From Psettodes erumei (taxonomy: Eukaryota; Chordata; Actinopteri; Pleuronectiformes; Psettodidae), in the NCBI GenBank assembly GCA_016785225.1, contig JAFBJZ010000872.1, positions 3,089,001 through 3,153,000 on the forward strand: a DNA stretch of 64,000 nucleotides. Direction: 5' to 3'. A program made the position numbers and the translations under genes. Of this stretch, positions 14,590 through 28,959 are shown piece after piece. Position 1 is the first letter of the stretch. Every line of letters begins with the position of its first letter. The notes under the pieces are model-generated. The model was not told the DNA's origin. It searched no databases and worked only from the letters and a program-made list of their open reading frames with translations.

Positions 14590-15150
14590 ATCACATCAGT
14601 CAACACTGAGCCCTGGGCCTGATAAAGCAGCTCAATGGCTGTGGGAGGTCAATGATGGCTCAGAAATAAGCCCTACATTAATGTTTAATTTATGTGATTT
14701 TCCTGGATATGAAATCATTCTGATAAGCTCAAGCAAATTAAGTGGCTGAAAAGAGGGCCATAATCAGGTCGGTACCGTATTTGAGATTGGGTCTTTGAGT
14801 GGGAGCATCTTAGAAACCAATTACCAGACAAGAAATAGATCATTATTTTTTCTTAGAGGATTCGGTTGTGGGGATGTGAGGTGGGGGCAAAGGTGGTTGC
14901 TAAAAGGAAGGGAGGGTTATCTAGATTGAGGAGGGAGGGCACAATAAAGACATAATCATCTACCCTAAACTTTTCCTATCCAACTTTCTGATTTTAATTT
15001 GCTGTCTGTGAAGTGGTACCTAATTTACTTTCGCCTCATCCCTTCAATGCACCATTGTTGCCGCTGCTGAGATTCAGAGCTTCCTCTCTTAGCTCACCTC
15101 GGCGTGAAATTGGTTTAATGAAGCTGAAAGGTATGGGGCTCTCACAACAC
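14590..15150. promoter_or_regulatory. Candidate conserved non-coding element
   Basis: About 560 bp of mostly repeat-free sequence with CATTAATGTTTAATTTATG near 14677, AAACCAATTACCAG near 14814, TAATTTGCTGTCTG near 14994 and a SOX core CCATTGTT at 15052-15059. A G-rich patch at 14870-14940 splits it in two. Confidence 0.27.
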
Positions 15151-18100
15151 TGTGGATTCCAGTGACACTGCTTGATCCACCCACCCCTCCTCTCAGTCCC
15201 TCCTCAACTCTGCGCACTCGCATTACGATGACAGTTTATAACGCACCCCACAAAAGATCCCTATCTCACACATTACATCAGTGCATATTACTGTCCCTTT
15301 GAGAGTGCCAACACTCAGGCAAATGCTGGAAGAAAAAATGTGACTTGCTGAACGGTTATATAGCAGGCACAGGGCACTTCAAATTATCATCCAATACCAG
15401 TATTAAAATAGAGCAAACACTTGGCTGTCAGGAAAGAGATTGTTTTAAAGTAAAGGAGGAATGAAGAAAGAAAAAGTGAGGTTGTTGTGAAAAGATAACA
15501 CAAGAAGAGAGTGATATGAAAAGGTGAAACTAATCAGAGAGCAACCTTGCCTGTTGTTCTCACCTCTTCCAATCTGACCCTGTGAAAGGTGTTCTCCTGT
15601 TACCTGTCCTCCTGGGTGTGGTTTCTAATGGGAATGGGAAGGACCTCCTGTGGGATTACTGTGTGTGTGTGCATTACATTAATATGATCCCCTTAAGTCA
15701 TATCGTTTACTTCTTCTCGTCCTCCTTTTAGGACAATCGAATAGAAATGCATCCGTAACCTAATATGCTAGCCTGTACCACTCATTCCTGCTTTGAGGCC
15801 CAGTTTTGAACCGGCAGATTGTGGAAAGAAAACTGACGAAAGAGGAAAAGAAAGTAGGCTACGTGGGTGTATGGAAACAGCGGGATATGTGAGGTTTCCT
15901 ATTGTGCCAGCTACCTGTGCCAGCAATGAAGAGGACGTATGATGAACAGCTGTTTTTATTAAAAGGAAAGATTCACAGTTTTACAAGTATGACTTAAAAT
16001 ATGATTTAATGACTTAAAATAGCCAGGTGTCACTGTGAACACTGAAACAGGTTTTGCTTGCCTCCAGTGTAAGTGATTTGGGCCAACATCCAAAATCTGT
16101 GTTTACTGAAAGCTAATGCAAACTGAGTAATTTTTTACAAAGTTTGTCTTTCTAATGAAAAATTCTTTGGAAGGTGTTTGCTTGATTTTGACTAAGTCAG
16201 GCTCATATTAGCTTTATATCTGCATACCCCATCCCTTACAATAAATACCCATTTGAGGGGGGTTTCTTAATGGCCACAGGGGGAGTGATTACAGCAGGCA
16301 ATATCTGATTCATTGTTCAAATGGGCACCTGACTGTTGTTATCAGACATGCTTGAACAACTGCGAACCTATCCTTTAATGCAGAGATAGAGAGCGAGGCT
16401 GCAAGAAAGAAAGAAAGGAAAACTTGAGAAACCTCAGAAGAAAGAGACCAGAAGACCTGGAAAGGGACAGGGCAGACTTACAAAGGCTTCTTTGCACTGT
16501 AATGATACGGACATTATGCTGAACTTTGGCTGCCGTAACTCAAAAAGAACGACCACTTTCACTGCCATGGAGCTCTGGCCAGCAGCACGCACTGTTGTTT
16601 GTCTTTCAAATACCATTGTGGGTGAGGCCACTAGTGTATGCACAAAGTGCCTCTTACAACTTTCCATTCACTGCGGGATCGTGAAACTCACAAAGGAATG
16701 TTAAATTACCTTGCTATGATTTTGGGCAATTTCAAAAGTCCAACCATCATCTTGTCAAATCAGCAAATGAGTTTTTAAACACGTTCCTGTTCCCTGTGAT
16801 TTCATTGTCTCTGAGGGCAGTTTAGTGAGAGCACTAGATTGGTTATGTACATATTGTGTAGCTCTCACACACGCATTTTAACCGAGAATAGAGCTAAACT
16901 GTCGTGTTTTGCTTCTCCCCCACCTAAAACCTGATCTGCGGCAGACTGGGAAGATTTGCAGGGCGAACAGAACCACGGGAGTGCTATCTCTTACAGGTAA
17001 TTACTCAATTATCAGTAAACACTGTTGCTGGAGGCACAATGCCATAGAAGAGATCACACTTGCTACTGAATGATTCACTTCAGTGCCACAACATTATGTG
17101 TTCACAAAGAAGTCAGGTGAAGGAAGGAAAGATATTACACATGTGAGTACATTCTGGTATGAGCTATGACATGAAGTGTATACTTAAGTAAAACAGCCAA
17201 TGACATTTTGGCTTGACTTATTCATTCCTTCATGGCATTAAAACCAAAGCCCCAGGTATGTGTAAATGCAAAAAATGCTCTAAATGTATCTAACTTGAGG
17301 TGCTAAAAATCAAAGAAGATATCTCTCTCTCATTTATTATTTAACACATTACACAGAGAAACTGAACACTAACGAATCACCTCCTAGGTCAGCTTTGACA
17401 GTACTGCTTTTTACCACTAGTGGGAGCTGCTAAACAGATGACACCCTGCAGACTCCCACTCCGAAAAAGGTTCTTGTTTGAACATTGTTGGAAACCAACA
17501 GTGATTTTATAGGTTTGTTTAAAAACACAGGTTAAGACACAGACAACCAGGTAGATAAATAGATAGATGAGTTTGCAGGGACCCGGGTGTTAAATTACAC
17601 TGATGTGGGCTGAAAGGATGAGCAAACCCAGAGCCCTTTCTTTAGTTGGTAAACATTTAGGGAGAATTAACAGAGTGGATAAGATGTGACACTTGCCCTG
17701 AGACACTGAGCAGGGACAGAACGGACTGAGAGGAGTACGACCGTCAGGTTTTCTTTCCTCTTATTTTAGGTTGAGGTTTTGAAAAGGTTAGTCAGAGGGC
17801 AGCTTCTTTTCCCCTGGAGCATGAAACCACACGCACGCTTACACACATGACCAAGGATGCAAACCCCATATGGTGTTACCTGCTTGTGGTCCGTGGTCAT
17901 AAACGTGGCCTAAACCCCTAACCCCACAACCCACAGTCCAATCTCTGCGGTTCTACACACTCACCACATAGGTCACACACACTCAGTGAAACACTCTTCT
18001 CTACTGAGACAGCCCTGCAGGCCTTCTAAATCTCTCCTGAGACAACCTGCCGTGAGGTAATGAGGAATTAAAGGGGAGGCAGGAGGCCTCCTGAAGATTT

Positions 18101-20725
18101 ACAGGTTTTAACTCCTGTTACTGTCACCCAGGAAGAGCTAAAGGCCTGTGGCTATCAATAACAACAACAACCATCGCCTAACCAACACGACATCACCTCA
18201 GAACTGCTGGGGGGGGCACAGCAAGTCTGTCATACACGCTTACCTTACAGTGGTCTATTAAAAGCTCATACAGCAAACATTTCTGTCTAAGTTGCTAGTA
18301 AATCAACAGTCTAATACTGCTCCTATGTCACATATGTATATAAATCATTTGTTACTGAATGACAATATTTGAAGGGTTTTCTTTTTTCTATCCTGTAAAC
18401 AGCATTAAATTCAAAAATATAAAGCATCACTTTGGTACGTTTTCATATTCTTATTGAAATCTTCATGTCGGATGTTGATTACAGCCTTTTCTGTATATTC
18501 AAAACCCACAATGTCAAATTCAATGTCACAAATAGTTTACATTAAACTAAAAAATTCTTATTTTCAAAATTTGCAAAAAACCTTTTCAAACATCCCTTTA
18601 GCTTTTTATGTCTTTTATGTGGTTGTTTATTTATACTTTTTATTATCATTTTCTTTTCCTCCATGTATGTTTAGTCCCATGTCCTCTTTTTAATTTGTAG
18701 TGGGATCATGTTGCAGGGTGATTCTGCTCACAATGAGTGATGAAAAAATAAGACTATAAAAATATAGACTATTTACTATATTCTTTATGCTTGTTTGTTT
18801 TTGGCAAATTAAAAAGAAAAATGATGTAGATAATAAGTATACATACATTAGTATGTGATGTTCCTTTAGGTCAGTGTGGGCTGGGCACCAAAAGGGTTGG
18901 AGTTAAAAAGCACTACAAATAGCATTACTGACAACGCAACATAAAAAAACATGGTATAAAACTAAATTTTAAAAAACAATCTATTTTAAGACCATGTTGG
19001 GGTTGGTATGGTGCTGCTATTTGACTCTAAATACAGTAAGTCACTGAATCTGTCATTAATGCACTGGGTGAGACAGACAGACCTTTCAGACAGAGGTTGT
19101 GTGACAATCCTCTGTGGCCACTCCTCATTCCAGTTTGCTTCTCCAAGGAACGAGCAGGTAAATACTCTGAAGAAGATTGATCGCTTTGTGAGCTTTTAGT
19201 GACTGATAACCAACTTATCCCTTCTTTTCCCTTTTTTAAATATCACACAATAATTAGTCTCCTTTGCCAAGTCTTCTTCACTGGAGGTACATTCAGCAGC
19301 CCAACAGGCCATCAAAGCCTCATAATGGTTACATAAAAGTCAATAATTCATGCAGTGATACACAGATAACACATTTAGCAGTTACACAAGCACATATTGA
19401 GTAAGATTGGGCACTTAGATTCTTCAGATTTGCAAATGTATGATGAGCAAAAGAAAACCGGCTACTGATAAAATCATGGGACAAAAAGATGAGCAGTGTC
19501 TCTGATTTAATATGATAATAATGACTGATATAGATTGACAAACCATCCAAAACAACTACAAAAGGATCTTCTGATGTTATATGCTGTTGTGGTTACAGAC
19601 TACATACTGTACTAACTGAGACGTCACCATCAACTTAAGACATGCACACAGAGTCTGACTCATGCAAATGTCATGAAACTAACCGCAGGTTTAAGAACTG
19701 CACGCTGATTCACATGCCAAATGACTGTTGAAAACCATCACGATTCAACTTCTGAGGGGATGATTCTTGTTCTGTTTTTTTTTTATCTGAAGCTTCTGAG
19801 ATCACGGTTACTAGTTATTTAAGATTGAACTTTTCATAAACACCACCTGATTTTAGCGCACGGTGGAAATCTGAACATATATGCACCTTTTTAAAAACTA
19901 ACTTTTTTGTTGCGGGACACAGAGTAGGTATGCACACTCACAATAACTGAAACTGAAAGAAAAACAGAAGGCTCCCTCTCTCGGTTCTGACAATTAAAAT
20001 AAGTCATATAAGTGAGGGGCCATGTTCAGCAGATAGGCTTACACCCTGGACAGGTATGTACTGTGCAATTACCAGAGTAGCTTAGAGCATGCAATAATCA
20101 GTAGGTGCTGTACCATTAAATATGGGGGCGGCAGTGCAAACAACTTTAAAGAGAGACCACTAGTGTCAGGTGTCGAGATTTACTTCACCTGACTAATTTT
20201 CCTTGTTTTACCCCTGTGCAGTGTGTCCTCCCAGACAAGGACAGTCTAGCATGACACGGACTGAGGTGGGTGTGCCCAAGCATGGGAGAATGTGTGTAGG
20301 TGTGCTTACAGTTTTAAAAATAGGGCATGCCTGAGAGACAACCGACAAAATGCATGTGTGTGTTTATGTTTCTGTCAAGCAGGACCGTGTGAATGTGGCT
20401 CGAACTTCTGACACATGGCATTAAAGCTTATGATGGTGACTCCATCATCAGAGACAGAAATAGACAAAATGAACAAGTGGCAGGACTCTTTGTGTGTGGT
20501 CAATGGGTCCTGGGCATATAAATGTGAAAATATCAGGAAGTAAAGTATGACTACATGCTTGAAAACACATATAAGCATTATATGCGTGATTTGTGTGCGT
20601 GTGTTTGTGAGTGTATGCATGCATGTGTGTTCAGCCATGTCTGCAGGGTGAGGTGGAGGCTGATGCTTTGGCAGCAGGTCTGGCACGTCTTTCAGGCCCA
20701 AACCTGCAGAGGAGCGAGAGAGTGA
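15151..20725. other. Intergenic, mostly AT-rich, no gene seen
   Basis: Apart from the candidate element at 16.2-16.4 kb, this holds AT-rich sequence (18.2-19.0 kb especially), a spaced repeat of GACTTAAAAT (15991-16000 and 16011-16020), and a CTCF-like string at 17414-17427. No coding signal. Confidence 0.6.
16200..16390. promoter_or_regulatory. Candidate short conserved non-coding element
   Basis: Repeat-free stretch with TTAATGGCCACAGG, CTGATTCATTGTTC (SOX core at 16311-16317) and GTTATCAGACATG. Called on texture only. Confidence 0.2.
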
Positions 20726-20730
20726 GAGAC

Positions 20731-20732
<2 letters not shown>

Positions 20733-20769
<37 letters not shown>
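20733..20769. repeat. (GA)n microsatellite
   Basis: About 18 GA units, preceded by AGAC variants from about 20726. Confidence 0.95.
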
Positions 20770-20771
<2 letters not shown>

Positions 20772-22751
20772 GCGGAAAGCAAATAGGTGTGAGAGTGAGA
20801 GTGTCTGTCTTGATGTGATATGATTCACTTATACCTCACGATAACTAAAAGCTTCTGGCTCTGTCAACCCACATACAGGTCCAGTCAACTTAATGCTGTT
20901 ACCCCTTTTTGATGCAGGATAAAGTCATTAAAGGACAAAACAGTTGGGCAGCAAAAAAGTACTTTAAATTAATTTACATTTGAACACCCAAAAGTTAGTT
21001 CTTATGGATCCCTGCTGGGTGGTTAAAGGACTATGTCCACTTGATGCTGCTTTATGGTCTGCTCTCCTCTGTTTGTCTCTTTAGATTCATCCCCACACAC
21101 TTCTCTTTTCCAGGGAGCGTGTAGTGTATCTTTGTTTTGCTTTCCCATTTCAGCCAAGCACACCATCTCTCCTGATGAACACATTGTATTTCAGCAGTCA
21201 TGCGTTTTAGGAATGTGTACATAATGTGTTTGTGGTGCTCTTTTAAATTCAAGTTTGTTATCATTTGTCAACACACTTCAGCTTTTACTTTGATTTAAAC
21301 TTCCAGAGTTTTGGTTTCACGTTGCTGTATTAAGCAATACCTGCCATCCAAATCACCAGCTGGGCTCCTCAGTCATCAAGTTGGTTTAGTGTAGTGTGAT
21401 CCAGATTATGGGTTACATTTCCAAATTAAGTCGAACCTCTGCTGCGGATATTGTTAGATAAAAGGATTTCCTGAATAATATCCAGATAATACCTACACCT
21501 ACGCGGGAACACTTCTAAAGAGAGTATGTGCTCCCTAAGGCAGTAAATCACTCTACACAAAAATGACATTAGAGAGTGTATCAACTCCATAACCTCAAAG
21601 GAAATTTCTATTCAGTGGCCATAAAAGAACGCCTTAGCCCACTATTGCTGTGGGGCCGGTTACAGAAAGAGAGAATGGATTAAGAGAGAAAACAGAGAGG
21701 AGAAAAGTAGAGTGTACAGGTGAAGTCCTATGGCTATGGAGGTTTGCTCAGCTGTGCAGTATTCTTTTTTTGTGCCCCACCCAGTAACCAAAGGCCTGGA
21801 TATCTTTCCATTTCACTCTTTTCCACCCTCTCTCCATCGCTCCCCCCCTCTCTCTCTTTCATATTTGCACAGGTGAGAGGACAGCAGTCCAATAAGTGTG
21901 GGCGGGAGACTCGAAAGTCAGGTTTGCCTGGCTGGTGGAAGGAGTTCACCTGTGGACTGTGGATGGATGGAGATCTGATGGCGGGGGCCCAGCCGGCCTT
22001 TTGTCAAGAGAGACAGACAGCAAACAGACAAGCACATGAAAACTGAGGAATTCTGTCAATGACCGATTCTCTCAGAAGATCATTAGCCATAATGACCTAT
22101 AACACAGGGAACGAGTAGGAGTAGAGGCAACAACTGTCAGTTGAAATAAGGAGCTGCAGCATGGAGGACACAAACCTATTACACACAAATAAGTGAGTGA
22201 GAAAGACACTCAGGTACATGCAAGAGAAAGGGCGAGACAGAGACGGGGAGGCAGGTGGAGCAGTGCAGGAGCAGTAAAGGGTGGGGAGGTTTTGCTCCGA
22301 GGGCCAAAAGTTCAGAGCGAGACAGAGTGAGCAGGTAACCTTAGCCACCATGTGCCAGAGTCTCATGTGTTCCCCTCATTTTCTTAACACGATGAAGCTC
22401 GGGTTTCTGCAGCACTGAGAGCTACCTGGGAGCTGAGGTCCAGGCACCACCCACCCACCTTCTCACCCATCTACCCCTTGGACCCCTCGCCCCACCCTGC
22501 AAAGATAAACACACACACAATAAGCAAACACATACATAATATGTCAACACATACGTGCTTGCATTGAGCAAACACTAGTACACGCTCAAGCTGGAGAAAC
22601 TCACCTTTATCATGCAGGCTTGAGCATAAGGAAGAGTGCAACGCATAAAACTGTGCCCCAGCCAAGTGGGCAAATAATGTCGCTCCAAAACAAAGTGAGG
22701 CCTTTCTTAATTCAGAGAATTCTGATGTGCCACTCAACAAACTAACCCCCC

Positions 22752-22771
22752 CACACACACACACACACACA
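22752..22771. repeat. Short (CA)n microsatellite
   Basis: About ten perfect CA units after a C run. Confidence 0.9.
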
Positions 22772-23171
22772 AAAACAACGTACAGCCTATGTATTACAAT
22801 GGTAACTGGAGGAACAAGTCACACACCACCATAATTACCATTACGCCCATGTCACGAGAGTCTCGCTCAGACATGAGTTGTCAGGCTAACTTCAGTGCTA
22901 ATTACATTAGCAAACACTAGCATGTTGACAGCATCTTGGTTAAATGGTTAAAGTTTTATTTAAAAGGGCTGTGTTTATCACAGGGAGTATTAAATATGGT
23001 CTCTTTGCAATTATCTGTCATGTGTTACAGTCAGTTATTGCCTTGAACATCATCAGGAGGCACAATGGTGGCTTAAAGATTAAAATATTGCGCATGTGGC
23101 CTTCAACAGGATCACGACACATGACACTAACAATAAGGTTTTTCTTAATAATACAAGTGTTGCTGGTGTTT

Positions 23172-23172
<1 letters not shown>

Positions 23173-23219
<47 letters not shown>
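23173..23219. repeat. (CA)n microsatellite
   Basis: About 23 perfect CA units. Confidence 0.98.
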
Positions 23220-23221
<2 letters not shown>

Positions 23222-23429
23222 CTCTGGCTAGAATTGACAACTTTCTAAAACCTAGTTTGCATTTTCTATCTCTCTGTCTCAGTGCAGGGACGCAGAGCTG
23301 AGGCCTGTGATCCCCTGTGATCGCTGAACACACAGAGCCTGGAATCACTGTGATGTCATCAGGATTCCATGAGGCCTACACAACGACCGTCTCCACGACA
23401 ACATAACTCAACCGGCTATGGGCTGGAAT

Positions 23430-23462
23430 TTGTGTGTGTGTGTGCGTGTGTGTGTCTGTGTG
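23430..23462. repeat. Interrupted (GT)n microsatellite
   Basis: GT units with single C interruptions. Confidence 0.88.
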
Positions 23463-26382
23463 ACCCTAAAACTCTGACTTAAAAACACACTACAGCAGCT
23501 CCAAAGAGAGGCTGAAAACTCATCATTTTCGTACAAAAAAACGAACTGTGAGATCTTGACCATAACCATGAACCACATCTCTGACTTCGAAACTGAACAT
23601 GGTATCACATCACAGACAACTGTCACTCCCATAAAGACTGCATAAATACTGGTAGATAAGCGAGTTTCTCTCCATGGGAGGCAATGGGCCTTGCTGTCCC
23701 AACCACTGGTCACTCCCTGATTGCTGTTGACAAGGAGCTCAGGCTAATGATCCCCCACTGGGAGAACAAAAGACTCTCAGGCGTAGGAGTTACATAGGTT
23801 GCAGGAGGTGGGAAACCTGTCAGGTACACACCTGATCAGGTCATGAATGTACTTTGAGTATTTTAATATCTGAAGTGGAGGGAAATGACCAGGGAGAAAA
23901 TAAAAAGTGTATGTACATTACCAAAGGAAAAGGAACAGTGAAGCAAGAGAGGATCTTTAGAAAAAATATACCAAAACCTGTTTAAACTCTTTTTTTAGAA
24001 AGTAAAGAAAAATAAAGGTTAATTGAATGAGTTACATTTATTACCTACATTTTATTACAAATTAATTTTAAAAATACAAAATCTATTTAACTATAGAGTA
24101 CGTATGAGACTCCTGAAAAGTAGCATTTATGAGTGGATTTCCCTGGTGAAATAGAGTCAATTAAATCAAATTACCGTGAAGAATCATTGTAACAATAATG
24201 CAAAATAAATGCCCAGTGAAAAAGAGAACAGTGTCTCAAAGAGCTGTAACACATCCTAACAATTAAACCATTATAAGCGACTGGGTGTGCCATTGCATGT
24301 TATCCTGTCTAAATATGGTATGGATAAAGTAAGGGAAATGCATTAATGCATTTGGATACACAAAATGTTAAGTATCAGCAATGATGCAGCATAAAAAAGT
24401 TCCTGCAGGCTATGTCAAAGGAATTGAATATTTTATCTGGCATCCCCGTAATTTTATCCATCCCCTATATTCCTTCTTCTATTCTAAAAAGTGTCAAAGC
24501 TATGAGCAAAGTCAGGTTTTCTTCTGCATTTTGGAGGCTGTATAGAGCCCCGGGGTGCTGTATGGAGGTGTGAATGTTAACATGGCTCAAGCTGTATGCC
24601 ACAAAGAAAAAACAATCCATGCTAATCTCCCACCACAGACAGGAGTCCAGTTAGACCAATCAGGAGGGGAATCATTTGGAGTGGAGAAGGCTCAGAGAAG
24701 CCTAGATCAGGGCCCTGATTGCAGCAGGGTGATTTACAGGCGGAGAACAATGATGGCTGCCTGGGTCAGCACTGATGGAGAGGCTCTGACTGCACCAGCA
24801 CAGACAGCACAAACTCACCTGACATTCATGCGCTGGTGTGCATACATGCATGAGCGCACATGCAGGCGTGTGCACACACACAAAACTATGAAAACACACA
24901 AACTTTGTATTAGTCAGTAAGGTACTGGGACCGACCTTAGCAGGTTTCCTCTGTCACCTAGACATGCCCCCGAGGCTTGCATTTGACCTGCAGCATTTCA
25001 CTAACAACACATAAACCAAAACAACTCAGCAAGCTACTTCCTATGAACTCAGCACAGATAAAACAGGAAACTACTTTTGCCCTGCAGTGGCATATGTAAA
25101 TACGACGGGAAAGGCTGAGGTTTGCATGAATGAATGGGGGGGAGTTCAGATGTTAAGTGTGCATATGAGGGGAGTGGGAGAGAGGGGCAGGGAGGAGGGG
25201 AGGTCACCATCAAGAGTTTTCTTTAGAGCATCCCCTTTGATCTGCCCTGTCATTTTGGGAAAGAGGAAGGACCACTCGGCACGAAGGTCCTCTTCAAAGT
25301 GACCCTGTGGCTTCACAGGCACTGGCAGCATCCGCGCATGGGTGGTGAATCAAGTCATACAACAAATAGATATAATGCTGTCAGTGAGTGACTTTGCAAC
25401 ATCAGCCAAGATCAAGAACTTTGTCAGAGTTTTGGATCCTAGGATTCCACATAGAATAAAGTTTGTTGGCAAAGTATTTCAGCACAAAATTGTTACTCGT
25501 TCATAAATCTTGCAACCAGGGGGATGTTTATGCCAAATCCAATAATATCCTATAAATGATTTTACTGTTCAGTGTTTTTTTTCACTGATGGCTGAGATGG
25601 TGTTGTTGTCCAAGCTATGGGCATAGAAGATTTAAAGGTGCCATGGTTTTTTGGCTGTAAGGTGCTTGTTTGAAGTGGCTCTGCTCCTACTTGCATCTCC
25701 AGGAGACGTATTGGTATCAAGAAAGAGTTAATTCCGGGATCGTCTCATGTGTTTTAAAGTGGCTGCCCTGTTGCCCCAGGTCCTGTGTGGGAGTTGAGAG
25801 GCTGGCTTTGACGTGCGATACCACATAGACGAGATTGCTCTCAGCTTCCAGAATAGGCAGGTGAGTACATGCACATGTGCCCTAAACACGCACAGACTTA
25901 CACACAAACACATGCTAACAAATTCACGTGTCACAAACCTGTTCATGTAACTGACCACGGTGGAAATTCAATATCAGCAGGGGAATGAATTGAATTATTT
26001 TTTTCAAGATGCCTATTCTAAACTTTTATTTTACTTGCAAATACAACATTTCCTGTCTGTTTGGTAAATATCTGAAAGTGATAAATGGGGCTGATTGGAC
26101 ATCCCTGAGTAATGACAGAGATTGGAAACCATGACTACTCTTGGCAAATATATCCTGTTTTTGGCCTTGGGGGCATGAGTCATAACACCAAAACCAACAC
26201 CTAATAGTTTAAAGGTGCAGTTGTTGCAGATTCTCCTCTTCCACACTGCTGGGAGCTAACGGGCAACTTCTAGCAACATGCCTACTGTAACCCCCCCCCC
26301 GAGCCATGAGGTGAAAAGACAGCGGGGGGGGGGGGATTTTTTAGGGTGCCTAGAGTTTTTGGGGCTGAGTGGGTCTATTTAG

Positions 26383-26460
26383 CCCCCAGCAGATTGCCCC
26401 CCACCCCTGCCCCCACCTCTCCTTCCCTCCCCTCCTCCTCCACCCCTCTCCTCCCCCTGG
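26383..26460. repeat. Pyrimidine-rich low-complexity tract
   Basis: Almost entirely C and T, with CCTCC and CCCC runs. Nearby are C and G homopolymers at about 26291-26299 and 26324-26335. Confidence 0.85.
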
Positions 26461-27148
26461 CTTTGTGTGCCCTGAGCCTACTCCTCCCCCTTTTGTCACC
26501 CAGGCATTCCGCTTTGGTTAGCACACACAATGGGCGCTCAGTGCTCACCCTCCTGACACTGCATTCTGCCTGTGCACCAGGGAGTGGGCACGAGAGGGGG
26601 AGGGAAAGGGGTCCAGGGGGAAGGGTTAAAGGATGACAGCAACTCGCCCCATGTGACCAAAATGCCATCAAGTATCAGCACCCCCACCCATCCCCTTTTT
26701 TTTTCCAAAGACCATCGTCTAACTTCACCCATCCATACAGATGGGCAGTAAAACTAGTGCCAGCAGGCCGGGTTGGCACGGTTAAAACAAAACATCGACT
26801 TTGCTAGCCAAACAAATGAACAGGTGTCTCTTATGGCTGACTGGTGATGTGGAGCCCTGCCGTCATTTAGCTTGCATCTGTGTGCCCAGCTACGTACGTG
26901 TTTCCCTTCATCTTTAGGATGCTACGCAAACATAAAGACAGAGACACGTTCAACTGTGACGAGGGCAGCCTCATTTCCAGTCTGTGCAGATATACCCGTT
27001 TCTTAATAGAACAAACACTCCAGTACAACTGGAAGTGCAAAATGTTGAGGAAAAAAAGTTGCAGAGCATGTAACTACTCACATTGGAAATTTAATTCTAT
27101 GAATGGTAACTAGTGGAGTGCAAGAGGATGACTGGGTCTGTGTATGTT

Positions 27149-27170
27149 TGTGTGTGTGTGTGTGTGTGTG
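27149..27170. repeat. (GT)n microsatellite
   Basis: About eleven perfect GT units. A second short GT run followed by a G run lies at 27324-27358. Confidence 0.92.
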
Positions 27171-27640
27171 GCAGTAGCTCAGAGGCTGGTGGGGGGTTAG
27201 TTTGGGTTTCAAAGACCCTGCTTGTTCGCCCATATTTCACACCACGGTGACATCTTAAAGCCTAGACAGGCCTGGTTGCTTTGCCCTCTCTTTCACTTTC
27301 TGAGAAAAAAAGGAGAATTGCAATGTGTGTGTGTGTGTGTGTGTTTGGGGGGGGGGGCTACTGAAATATATGCAAATGGTCTCCCAGAGGGGATACGAAT
27401 TTTATGGGTTCAGAATTTAGTTCAGCCGACCTGAATAATCAAATGTGGGAACAAAAAAACGACCCCCCCCACCACCACCACCACGACAACTCCATACCTC
27501 CAGCTTCAACCCCCCACCTCAGGCCTCATCTCTGTTCCCTCCTGCCAGGTCCTCACATGAGAGGAGCTGAGTACGTCCTAACTCTTATTATGATCTCCTT
27601 ACGGGGCAGTGGAAGGGAAGAGAAATGAGGGAAGAGAGGT

Positions 27641-27684
27641 GAAGAGGAGGAGGAGGAGGAGGAGGAGAAGGAGGAGGAGGAGGG
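27641..27684. repeat. (AGG)n microsatellite
   Basis: About 14 GAG/AGG units with one GAA interruption. It lies within purine-rich sequence from about 27600 to 27710. Confidence 0.93.
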
Positions 27685-28944
27685 GTTCGAGGATACAAGA
27701 AGAGGGGGCTAGTGTACCTGATCAGGCAGAACTGCCGGCTCCTGATTACGACACCATTTTCTCAGCAGGCTCCCCAGCCTCATCCTGCTTCTGTGAATAT
27801 GGAGCATAGGGCCAGCCAATCCCCACAGCGCTGCCTCATCTAATGGCAGAATTAAGACCGTTTAGAGTGATTTCCTCTGCCTTCATGGTCACACTCTGAA
27901 AGAGCTGAATCTTTTTCCCTTTTGCGCCGATTTACAATGTGGGGGGTCTGGCATGCAGTGGGTGAGAGAAAAGTTCTACATGACTGAACATAACATTACA
28001 ACAGGTGGTGAATTTAACAGAGACTGCAGAACATGGCAGAGAACAATTTTACTTTGCCTGCGTATGCATTCTTATTACACTGAACTACTATTCCAGTGTG
28101 GCAGAACAATTTATACTTTTGCAGCACACTTACCTTCATGCGGGTTTGGGACTATTAAACCAGCTTCCCTGGGGAAGCATTGTTGAAACTACAGTCTGTA
28201 AATCCCCATCACTGTGTCCATTTCGGACACCTAAATCTGGTGATAACACATAGAAAGTAGTGTTACAGATATCAGTCACATGTTTTATTTGTTTCCAAGT
28301 TAGTGTCATGGTTTAAAGAATAAGGCTGGTGTTGTAAGACAGTAAGTGAGTAAGTTTAAAATGAGAAAAAAGAAAGAAAGAAAGCTAAAAAAAATCTCCA
28401 AATTGATGATTTCAAGGTTTTCAGTTAAACTGAAAAGTTAGGTGTTCATCTATGGTTTTGAAAAAAAACCCTTTTATTTCTTAAATTTAATAAAGTAATA
28501 TATATAATGAAGTTAGAAATTATTTCCTAAACATATATTCACAGAGTTTAGCATGTGAAATGAAGAAATTTTAGAGATTTCATTTTACACACATGAGGCC
28601 CTTAAATGGAAGCAAAGCATACCAAGGGTTGAAAGCTGATCATGTGTCAGATCAAACTGATTCCTCATGACACTAACCCAAACAGGGTGCAAATCTGGAC
28701 ACAAATCTGCTTAAACTTACTCCTTCTGTGTCACACTGCATTACATCAAGCCCATCACTGTGGAATATGGCAGAAACAACCACAGTTGAAACCTGTTGCT
28801 TTTCTACGTCCCATGCTGTCCAGTGATTCCCCCACTTTTCCTCCAACCTCCAGCAGACAAATCCTTCAGCTTTATTGCCCAGACTCAAGGGCTGCAGGTG
28901 CACAGACCACAAAAGAGAGAGCAGGGGTAGGGATGGAGGGTGTT

Positions 28945-28959
28945 GGGGGGGGGGGGGGG
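28945..28959. repeat. Poly-G run
   Basis: Fifteen consecutive G. A similar 12-base G run is at 8233-8244. Both are sites where read errors are likely. Confidence 0.9.

Larger units (their letters stand above)
20770..27148. other. Intergenic, no gene seen
   Basis: Non-coding sequence with several CA/GT microsatellites and one pyrimidine-rich tract. Short frames are scattered on both strands, none with a recognisable domain. The AT-rich part at 23.9-24.5 kb shows nothing. Confidence 0.6.
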
